Shown here in pieces: positions 1 through 7,600 of a stretch of DNA of 64,000 nucleotides (its first letter is position 1; every line of letters starts with the position of its first letter). The notes under the pieces are model-generated. The model saw only the letters and a list, made by a program, of their open reading frames with translations. It was not told the origin of the DNA and searched no databases. The position numbers and the translations under genes are program-made. This DNA comes from Planctomycetota bacterium (GTDB lineage Bacteria; Planctomycetota; UBA8108; UBA1146). The stretch spans positions 1 to 64,000 of the forward strand of contig JADHSM010000010.1 of NCBI GenBank assembly GCA_016776905.1. Direction: 5' to 3'.

Positions 1-1
1 C

Positions 2-169
2 GACAGTAACGACGATGGAACTTTGAATATGGCTGATTCAGTCTACCTACTGAACTGGCTCTTCAAGTTCGGACCGATTCCAACGGCACCGGGACCCTAC
101 GAAGATGGACCGGACGCAACTCCGGACGACACTCTTCCGGTCTGTGATAGTGACGATACGAACTGCTAG
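2..169 (+). CDS. C-terminal end of a secreted protein with dockerin-like repeat (partial)
   Basis: The open frame enters from the left edge and ends at TAG 167-169, giving 55 residues. The start of this stretch (DSNDDGTLNMADSVYLLNWL) has the spacing of an EF-hand/dockerin-type calcium loop followed by a helix. A Pro/Gly/Asp-rich tail with two cysteines follows. Tails of this shape close many large secreted planctomycete proteins, where they are thought to act in extracellular assembly or surface attachment. The catalytic or adhesive part lies outside the window, so the function of the whole protein cannot be given. The family assignment rests on pattern recognition only. Confidence 0.6.
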   Translation, partial: DSNDDGTLNMADSVYLLNWLFKFGPIPTAPGPYEDGPDATPDDTLPVCDSDDTNC

Positions 170-279
170 TATTCATAGAAAAAATCTGGGGGCTCCGGTC
201 ATTTGACCGGAGATTCTCGATTCACCTCCACTTCAAGCGAGTTGAAGTCACCATTTGTGCCAACACTTGTTTGAGACCT

Positions 280-313
280 GCCCTTCGGGATTTTCCCGGA
301 GGGCTTTTTTTTT
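280..313 (+). terminator. Rho-independent terminator after the dockerin-type gene
   Basis: An imperfect G+C-rich hairpin (GCCCTTCGGG paired with CCCGGAGGGC around an ATTTT loop) is followed by nine T residues at 305-313. It lies 111 bases past the stop of the partial gene and ahead of the HAD gene. Confidence 0.8.
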
Positions 314-376
314 ACTCTCTAGCGTCAGGCTTGCTCCGCTGGCTTTTGAGCCTCATCATCTCGCTTTGGAGGTGAG

Positions 377-1063
377 ATGAAGGCCGTGTTATTCGATCTC
401 TTTGGTACCCTAGTTCCCAATTTACCTCCGGAGTTATGGACGGAGAGTTGCCGCCTCATCTCAGGCACTCTCGGCATCCCTGAAGATGAGTACACCCGGA
501 TATGGAGTGAGAAGTTTGAAGACCGAATGACCGGCAAGATTCTCGACGGGCCAGAACAGTTCGATGACATTCTTCAAAAACTCGATCATCAGGTTTCCGA
601 CGAAATCAAATCTGCTGCCTACCAAATCCATAGAGATCTTTTGGCACGAGCCCTAAAACCCAAGCACGATGCTGTTCAAACTCTGACCCAACTTCGAGAT
701 AACGGACTCCTTTTAGCGCTAGTGACCGATTGTTCGTCATCCGCCCCGGAAATTCTTGACCAGACTCCATTGGGAGATTTCTTCCCTCACAAATCCAGCT
801 CCGCACATTTGGGTACCCGAAAACCGGACCCAAAAATGTATCAGCACGTCTTAAACCTATTAGAAATTGATGCGGCTGACGCCCTCTATGTCGGAGATGG
901 CAACTCACACGAACTTCCCGGTGCAAAATCGATGGGAATGACGACTGTGTGGGTGGATAACGGAATCCAGCAATATTGGCGAGAACGATATGACCCGTCT
1001 GCCGATCACACCATTCAGGATCTCAAGGAGTTGATAACACTGTTGGACAAGTTCAACGCATAA
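377..1063 (+). CDS. HAD-superfamily hydrolase (HAD-IA-like)
   Basis: A 228-residue cytoplasmic hydrolase of the haloacid dehalogenase fold. Motif I is at the very N-terminus (FDLFGTL, nucleophile Asp7), which fixes the start. Motif II is in VTDCSSS, motif III in TRKPDPKMY, and the acidic motif IV is represented by YVGDG. GGAGGTGA lies just before ATG. The second Asp of the usual DxD motif is Phe9. This residue is the general acid in most phosphatases, so the enzyme may be a dehalogenase-like or otherwise atypical member rather than a plain phosphatase. The substrate cannot be read from sequence. It stands alone between a terminator and a separately started esterase gene. Confidence 0.85.
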   Translation: MKAVLFDLFGTLVPNLPPELWTESCRLISGTLGIPEDEYTRIWSEKFEDRMTGKILDGPEQFDDILQKLDHQVSDEIKSAAYQIHRDLLARALKPKHDAVQTLTQLRDNGLLLALVTDCSSSAPEILDQTPLGDFFPHKSSSAHLGTRKPDPKMYQHVLNLLEIDAADALYVGDGNSHELPGAKSMGMTTVWVDNGIQQYWRERYDPSADHTIQDLKELITLLDKFNA

Positions 1064-1142
1064 TCGATCTCTTCTAGATTCTCTAATGCAGATACTCCAG
1101 TGATAATTGAGACTCTGACGATCTCAGGAAAGTGAGTAAAGA

Positions 1143-1817
1143 TTGAATTCTCCAGAAACCCTTGAAGTGATTCATGTCGAAACGGGCCCACAGCCAAAAT
1201 TCGCAGTGATCTGGCTCCACGGACTTGGGGCAGACGGGCACGACTTTGAAGCCATCGTCCCCGAGCTAGATCTTTCCAACTGCCCGCCGATCCGCTTTAT
1301 TTTCCCTCATGCACCGATGAAATCTGTCACGATCAATAACGGAATGGTGATGCGAGCTTGGTATGACATTCTCGAAATGAACATCGATCGCAAAATTGAT
1401 CATGAAGGCCTGGAGTCGAGTTCTGAATCGATACGATTATTGATCCAGCAACAGGTCGATTTGGGCATCCCTACCGAAAACATCATTCTCGCCGGTTTCT
1501 CTCAGGGTGGAGCGATGACTTACCATGTCGGTCTCACCCATCATCCTCCCCTCAGAGGACTGATGGTCTTATCAGCCTATCTCGCAGACCCGAAGGCCGC
1601 TCAGGCGACACCTCAGGAGGTCCCTCTCCTCTGTTGTCATGGAACGATGGATCCCATGGTCCCTCATGCCTTAGGACACGCAGCCGCTGAGCAACTGAAG
1701 GATCTGGGCTGGCCTGTGGAATGGCTGGATTACCCCGCTCCCCATGGACTCCATCCCCAGCAAATCGGTGATATTTCCCGTTGGCTGACGGATCGTTTGG
1801 GCTCACAGCAGGTTTGA
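1143..1817 (+). CDS. Carboxylesterase / acyl-protein thioesterase-like alpha/beta hydrolase
   Basis: A 224-residue cytoplasmic alpha/beta hydrolase of the phospholipase/carboxylesterase (YpfH, acyl-protein thioesterase) family. The N-terminal WLHGLGADGHDF forms the oxyanion-hole region. GFSQGGAM carries nucleophile Ser120, HGTMDPMVP supplies Asp170, and PAPHGLH supplies His201, so the catalytic triad is complete. The start is TTG, preceded by AGGAAAG. The length is normal for the family and no signal peptide is seen. The likely reaction is hydrolysis of short acyl esters or thioesters; the physiological substrate is unknown. It may be co-transcribed with the downstream acyl-CoA gene across a 151-base gap, but nothing in the sequence proves this. 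Confidence 0.88.
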   Translation: MNSPETLEVIHVETGPQPKFAVIWLHGLGADGHDFEAIVPELDLSNCPPIRFIFPHAPMKSVTINNGMVMRAWYDILEMNIDRKIDHEGLESSSESIRLLIQQQVDLGIPTENIILAGFSQGGAMTYHVGLTHHPPLRGLMVLSAYLADPKAAQATPQEVPLLCCHGTMDPMVPHALGHAAAEQLKDLGWPVEWLDYPAPHGLHPQQIGDISRWLTDRLGSQQV

Positions 1818-1968
1818 GCCCTTCAGAGAAGGCTCACATGTCACGAAATCGTCAGGGATTTTTTGCGAATTCTCCTGCGGGGGTATCCCCATCTCTGCAT
1901 CGGTTTACAATCACCAAACCTGTTCCGAAACGGCGTGAACAACTAAAGCGAGTACCGGAGGTTCAAGG

Positions 1969-4014
1969 ATGAATTCTGATTCCCCCATGATAGAAATTCA
2001 GGGTAAACCTGTTCAACGCATTGGCGTGATAGGATCTGGGCAAATTGGCCCCGACATTGCCCTTCACTTTTCTAAAGTATTTTCTCCATTCGAAGTCCCT
2101 GTGGTCGTCGTTGACATCTCACAGGACGCTCTCGAAAACGGACAGAAAAAGCTAAATAAAAAAGTCGACCGCGGCGTAGAAGCGCGAGCATTCCGCCCCG
2201 AGCAGGGTGAAAAGATGAAGCAAGGAGTCATCTTCACCTCTGATTACTCCCAACTTCAGGGATGTGATCTGATTGTCGAGGCCGCGACCGAAGATAAATC
2301 TCTCAAAGGACGCATCTTCCAACAGGTTCAAGAACTGGTTTCTCCGGAAGCCGTTCTTTGTTCCAACTCTTCCCATCTCGAACCAGAGGTAATTTTCGAC
2401 GGTATCTCAAACCCTCAGAGAACGATGGTGGTTCACTACTTCTTTCCTGCAGAGCGCAATCCCATCGTCGAGATCGTTCCGAGTGCAGAAACTTGTCATG
2501 AGTTGACCCGAGATATGATGGGATTCTACGAAGCGATCGGCAAGATCCCCATTCAGGTACAAAGCCGCTATGGGTACGCCATCGATCCCGTCTTCGAAGG
2601 AATGTTCCTCGCTGCTGCCCTTCTGGTTGAAAATGGCACCGCCTCGAGCCGGGAAGTGGATCAGGTCGCCTGCGATGTCCTCGATTACACAGTGGGACCT
2701 TTCACTGCGATGAACCTCACCGGAGGGAATCCGATCACCGCTGTAGGGCTCGACAACTACAACGAAAAGATCCATTCCTGGTACCGAACACCAGAAATCC
2801 TGCGAAAAGCAGTCGCAGACGAAACCCCATGGGAAGTGCCTTCTAGGGGTGAAAAGGTCGACGTTCCTGCAGATACCTTTGCAGCCGTCAAGGATGCACT
2901 CCTCGGAGCATACTTCGGCATCGTCGGCGAAATTGTCGACAGCAAGATTTCGAATGTCGCAGATATGGACATGGCGGTGGAAACCGCACTCGATGTAAAA
3001 GCACCCTTCAGATTAATGAATGCGATGGGCGTCCGTGAATCGTTGGCTCTGACTGAAAAATACGCTGCCGACAATCCGGGTTTCCCAGTGCCCCAGTGCT
3101 TGAAAGCACAAGCGGAAGCGGATCAGTCATTCGCCATTCCATTGGTGCTTCGTCAAGACCACGATGGCATCGCTCAGATTACGATCCGACGCCCACGTCA
3201 TCTCAATGCTCTCAACAACGACGCCTTTAACCAACTCGAGCAACACTTCAAAGATATCACTGCAGATGAAAGCATCACGGGCGCAGTTCTCACCGGGTTC
3301 GGAATCAAAGCTTTTGTCTCTGGCGCAGATGTAGGATTCCTCGCAAAGATTGATTCCGCGAGTATGGGCGAAGAAACCTCTCGGGGTTCACAACTCTCGG
3401 TACAAGCGATTGAAGATTGTCCCAAACCCGTCGTATGCGCTCTCAATGGACTCGCCTTTGGGGGAGGCAATGAAATCGCAATGGCGTGTGATATTCGCAT
3501 TTCACGAGCAGGGATCAAAGTTTTGGTCGGACAGCCCGAAGTGAATCTCGGCATTATCCCTGGAGCGGGTGGAACTCAAAGACTCCCTCGTTGGGTCGGC
3601 GTTGAAAAAGCGGCAGAGTTGATGAGAACAGGAAGACCGATCTCCTCTTCTGAAGCACTTTCAATAGGACTCACGACCGAAGAGATTGCTGGAGATCCAA
3701 GAGCATTACGCCAAAGAGCCTTCGAATTGGTTCAACTTGCGGCTTCGGGAGACTCTCCATTCAAAGGAATCGAAAAAGGACCGATAGAAACCCCGAATGT
3801 TCTCCCTGTGGTCGACCTCGGTCACCTCAGCACAGAGGTCGACCGACTGCTCCAAAAAGCGCTGATCGAGGGTTGTAGACTGCCCCTGAGGGACGGAATC
3901 GCCCTTGAAGCCCGGTTTTTCGGGGAAGTTTGCTCCACTCAGGATATGAGGATTGGCGTAACGAATTTCCTCGAAAATGGCCCGAGAACGCCGGCCAAGT
4001 TCGTAAACGCTTAA
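1969..4014 (+). CDS. Fused 3-hydroxyacyl-CoA dehydrogenase / enoyl-CoA hydratase
   Basis: A 681-residue bifunctional enzyme for two consecutive beta-oxidation steps. The order is dehydrogenase first (Rossmann motif GVIGSGQIG at about 19-27) and crotonase second (about 390-600), the reverse of FadB and like archaeal-type fusions. In the dehydrogenase, the Ser of CSNSS (132-135), His156 and Glu168 match the catalytic set. The usual HFFNP is rewritten as HYFFPAERNP, and the substrate-binding Asn of the usual VNR motif appears as Asp206. In the hydratase, both catalytic glutamates are present (Glu502 in GGGNEIAM, Glu524 in GQPEVNLG), as is PGAGGTQRLP. GGAGG precedes the ATG. It probably acts in fatty-acid or short-chain acyl-CoA degradation; chain-length preference cannot be predicted. 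Confidence 0.88.
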   Translation: MNSDSPMIEIQGKPVQRIGVIGSGQIGPDIALHFSKVFSPFEVPVVVVDISQDALENGQKKLNKKVDRGVEARAFRPEQGEKMKQGVIFTSDYSQLQGCDLIVEAATEDKSLKGRIFQQVQELVSPEAVLCSNSSHLEPEVIFDGISNPQRTMVVHYFFPAERNPIVEIVPSAETCHELTRDMMGFYEAIGKIPIQVQSRYGYAIDPVFEGMFLAAALLVENGTASSREVDQVACDVLDYTVGPFTAMNLTGGNPITAVGLDNYNEKIHSWYRTPEILRKAVADETPWEVPSRGEKVDVPADTFAAVKDALLGAYFGIVGEIVDSKISNVADMDMAVETALDVKAPFRLMNAMGVRESLALTEKYAADNPGFPVPQCLKAQAEADQSFAIPLVLRQDHDGIAQITIRRPRHLNALNNDAFNQLEQHFKDITADESITGAVLTGFGIKAFVSGADVGFLAKIDSASMGEETSRGSQLSVQAIEDCPKPVVCALNGLAFGGGNEIAMACDIRISRAGIKVLVGQPEVNLGIIPGAGGTQRLPRWVGVEKAAELMRTGRPISSSEALSIGLTTEEIAGDPRALRQRAFELVQLAASGDSPFKGIEKGPIETPNVLPVVDLGHLSTEVDRLLQKALIEGCRLPLRDGIALEARFFGEVCSTQDMRIGVTNFLENGPRTPAKFVNA

Positions 4015-4048
4015 CGTAAACTACTAAAAACAATAGACTTAAAGGATT

Positions 4049-4092
4049 CAGGAGCCGTCATCGGGCCACCACCGATGACGGCTCCTGCTTTT
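4049..4092 (+). terminator. Rho-independent terminator after the hydroxyacyl-CoA dehydrogenase/hydratase gene
   Basis: A perfect 16-bp stem (CAGGAGCCGTCATCGG with its complement) encloses a 7-base loop and is followed by CTTTTA. The T-tract is short but the stem is very strong. Confidence 0.8.
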
Positions 4093-4351
4093 ACAAATCC
4101 CCGAATAAAGCCACCAGAATGGCAAAATTCGTAAAATTCCCTCTTCCATTCTTTGTCCCATGAAGGATATCCTCACCCTCGTGAGAAAGATCCTACCCGC
4201 TCCGTGGCGGGCTACATGCCAGGATCATGGTTTCACGTTTTGGCCGGAGAGACTCGCGGAGGTCTCTTGAATCTGGCTATGTGGATTTGAACAATAGAAA
4301 TTGCGCCTCGAGACTGGGATACGGTTCCAGTGAGGGCAGGAAAGGTATCCG
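4093..4351 (+). promoter_or_regulatory. Upstream region of the histone gene
   Basis: No gene is visible. The stretch holds two short inverted repeats (CCCGC/GCGGG near 4196-4211, and GAGAC/GTCTC further on) and should contain the histone promoter. I could not pick a convincing -35/-10 pair. The only clear signal is the ribosome-binding site AGGAAAGG at 4338-4345, six bases before the ATG. Confidence 0.4.
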
Positions 4352-4540
4352 ATGGCAGAACAGGAAATGTTGCTCGTAGGAAGCAAGGCCAAGGTTGCGC
4401 TCAAGGAGCACGACGTAAATGTGGGTGGAGACGCCCTCGATGGTCTCAACAGTGTGATTCATGACTACATCCGTCAAGCCGCGAAGCGTGCGACTGAGAA
4501 CGGGCGCAAGACAGTCAGAGCTCACGACTTCACATGCTAG
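4352..4540 (+). CDS. Bacterial histone (single histone-fold protein)
   Basis: A 62-residue protein with the outline of a minimal histone fold: a short first helix (LLVGSKAKVALKEHD), a turn, a long central helix (GGDALDGLNSVIHDYIRQAA through KRATENG), and the C-terminal signature RKTVRAHDF. That ending matches the Arg-Lys-Thr-Val-x-x-x-Asp segment of archaeal histones and of the Bdellovibrio HBb-type histone, and the 62-residue length fits bacterial single-domain histones. It has no tails and is rich in Lys and Arg. The inferred role is DNA binding and nucleoid organisation as a dimer. It has its own strong ribosome-binding site and a strong terminator, so it looks monocistronic and well expressed. 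A DNA-unrelated histone-fold role is less likely but possible. Confidence 0.82.
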   Translation: MAEQEMLLVGSKAKVALKEHDVNVGGDALDGLNSVIHDYIRQAAKRATENGRKTVRAHDFTC

Positions 4541-4563
4541 TCGATTGATCTTTGTGATCACAA

Positions 4564-4605
4564 GAAGGGGGCCCGATGCTGAGCATCGGGCCCCCTTCTT
4601 TTTTT
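4564..4605. terminator. Strong terminator hairpin between the convergent histone and regulator genes
   Basis: A perfect stem (AAGGGGGCCCGATGCT with its complement) around a tiny loop is followed by TTCTTTTTTT on the plus strand. It lies 24 bases past the histone stop and 43 bases past the end of the opposite gene. The AAGAAG on its other side gives only a weak T-run on the minus strand. Confidence 0.9.
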
Positions 4606-4647
4606 ATCGACTCATGATCAATCATCCGAGCGGTGTGATTTCATGAG

Positions 4648-7600
4648 CTATGTCCGTGGAGAATCACCTTCGAAATCTTCCTTGCGAATCTCATGCCTCT
4701 TCAACAAGTTCGATAACTGAGGCCTGTGAATACCCAGAGCTTCTGCAGCCCGAGTGATATTCCCCCCTGACCTGAACAGTTCTGCGATGATGTATCTCTT
4801 CTCCAAAGCAGTCTTCGCTTCTTTGAGGGACATCTCTCCAGAAGTCAGTTCCGCCACTTCCTGATCCAAATCAGGCTTCAGCCCAGCCCGGAAGAAATCA
4901 CTACGGCTTGAAGCGAGTGAAGAGATCTCTGGTGAGCCCACAGCAAACCAGTGAGGGAGAACTGTGACCGGCACATCGACAGGCAAATTGAACTGGTCTC
5001 TAAGATCGTGAAGAACGTGCTGCAAATCTTTGCTGCGCTTTCTTAAGTCATCTTCTCCTGCACCGATAAGAGCACAAATCAAATGATCGCCTCCGGTGTG
5101 ATACACGCCATGAATCGGTTGCAGTGTTTCAACCAATTGACGAACGAAGAGTTCATCCTCGCGATCTCTCAGAATCAGATCTAATCCAGGAAGACTGACC
5201 TCCAAGAATCCAAGAGGCTCCTTGTCTCGTTGGTGGCGATAAAGCATCCCCACCAAATCCTCATCAAAGGCCGCATGAGAACAAATCTCACTCTGTTCGT
5301 ACTCGAGAAGATCCGCATTTCGAGCCAAGGCTGTCAGTTGCCCTTTTACGAGAACAAGAATCTCTTCGATCAGTTGGACGTCTTCCACCCTGAATGGATT
5401 TCCTGCTGTCGGTCTCTCCAAAACCAGCGCGGCCTCGAAGAGCTCCGAAGCATAAAATGGAATCGCAAGCAGACTTCGACCTCTTAATGAAGCCCCTGCA
5501 TCCGTGGCTGCGATCCACGACTCCCAATCACTATCGCCAGTCCGCAGAGGCTTCCTCCGAGACAAACTCTCTTGGGCCAATGCGCCCAATGCGAGATTCG
5601 GCGGAAGCCATTCCTCACTCGGTCCCATATCTACGTCAGCAAGGCTTTGCCAGTAACGACGTCTCCTCGCCGCAATAAAGCCACGAGGGCTGGGAACTTT
5701 TCTACGAATCTCTTCCAAGAGGCCATCCAGGAATTTTCGCAGATCCGTATGGTGACCGAGAACTTCGATGATTTTGGCGAAATCTGACCAATCCTTACTC
5801 TGAACAGTCTCGATGCCTTGAGACATCACTTCAGGATGAGGGGTGGGTCTATCTCCGGGCTGGGCGACCACAGGGACATGAATATGGGTTGCCGTCTCTT
5901 TGCGGAAACGGAGTAAATCTGTGAAGAAGTCTTTTCTGCGACGGTCGTCTCTGAAGACCACCCTCATATCCTCAGGAAGTCTTTGAGAGATTCTCTCCAC
6001 TAAAGCGGATGCTCTTTCGTAGTGGGTACGAGCTCGCTCAATCTCATTCGACGCATGAAGAAGTCGAGCCGTCGCGTAATGGATTTGCCACTGAAGAGGC
6101 AAAAGAGAATCCCCCGTGATCATTTGAAGGGCTTTCTCATAATTTTCGAGTGCCTTCTCCTGTCCCTCTTCGTTTCTCTGGCGGCTGATCGCCCCCTTCA
6201 GCAGGAGACCTCTTACGAGAAGAGGAACAGACTGAAGAGATTCAGCCTTGATCATGCCACGGCTGACAGTCTTGAGAGCACTCTCATACTCTTCTCTCTC
6301 GATCGACAACTGTGCTTGATCAAAACAACTGGCGGCTACGACTCGATCCAACCCCATCTTCTGGGCCAACTCTTCTGCTTTTTTGAGTTCTTTGCTGGCG
6401 GATTTCCACTCACCTCGCAAGAGCGCAAGATTTCCTTGGAGTCTGTGCCCCTCGCACTGGTGCTCAGGAAGTTCAAACTCCTGGGTCAAGATAAGAATTT
6501 GTCGAACGAGATTCTCAACTTGCTTTCGCTCTCCAAGAGCAAACCATGTCCAACCGAGATGCAGGAAAGAACGAACGATCCCCTTCGTGCTTCCTTGCTT
6601 TTCACTGTTGGAAATACTCCGCTTGAAGTAACGCACCGCTCGGGAGTAGTCCCCGGAGTGGGCATGCAAACTACCAATTGAATTGAGTGTCGGAGAAATC
6701 TCTGTGGTATCCCCGATTCTCTCGCTCAAATGCAATGCTCTTCGGAAGTAACTGAGGCTTCGAGAAAAGTCTCCGCTGTTTCTGTAGATCTTCCCGAGGA
6801 GATCATAAGTTGCAGCAAGCGATTTCAAATCTTGTGATTTCTCAACTACTTCCATAGCCCGGAATAAGTACCGTGCGGCTCTGAAGTGTTTTCCTCTGTC
6901 GTAGTAGACACGTCCAATAGTTCTCAGTACCGCTCCGAGGGCGAGAGGTTGCCCAGAGTCCTCCAAAATTTCGAGAACTCTCTGGTAACTATTGAGGGCC
7001 GCGGCGGAGTCTCCCCTCGCGAGTTGTGTCTCAGCGGTCACCTCATGAATTTGGCATTGGATCTCTTGTGCGCCATGAGAGGATTCCTGGGTAGTGATCT
7101 CTTTCTGTGCTCTCAGGCACAAGCTCATGGCTCTCTTGATATCGAGTCTCTTTAATCTCAGACGAGCTCTCAGCGTACTGATACGAGCCGGTGCCAGCGG
7201 TCCTGCAGCCTCGATCTCCACTCCTGTAATTCTGTTTAATACCTTGATCCCCTTCAGGGGTTCATTGATTTGCAAATAAATGTTACTGAGGAAAATCTGC
7301 GATTCGAAACGTATCCTGACATCCAAACCAGGCTCGCTGATCAATGCCTTGATATGAGATTTGGAAGCTTGAGGTTGACCCGATTCGAGTTCCACTCTGG
7401 CAAGCGTAGAAAGGACTTCTCGTCTTTCCTCTTCCAGAGAACTGGACTCTAGGGTGGCCATTAATCTACGACCAATCCTAATCGCCAAAGGCTCGGCATA
7501 GGCCTCTGCGAAAAATCTCATCGCCGTCAATCCATGAGGAACCGCGGCGAGGTCATCTCCAGCCGCATCCAGCAATTCGTATACTTCATAGGCTCGGACA

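Noticed and set aside
1781-1972. 63-codon plus-strand frame bridging the esterase and the acyl-CoA gene
   Set aside because: It overlaps the end of the esterase gene, has no ribosome-binding site and shows no protein-like composition; the ATGA contact with the next gene is probably chance.
6022-6681. 219-codon plus-strand frame inside the large regulator gene
   Set aside because: It lies opposite the TPR-coding region, has no homology-like features and no start signals.
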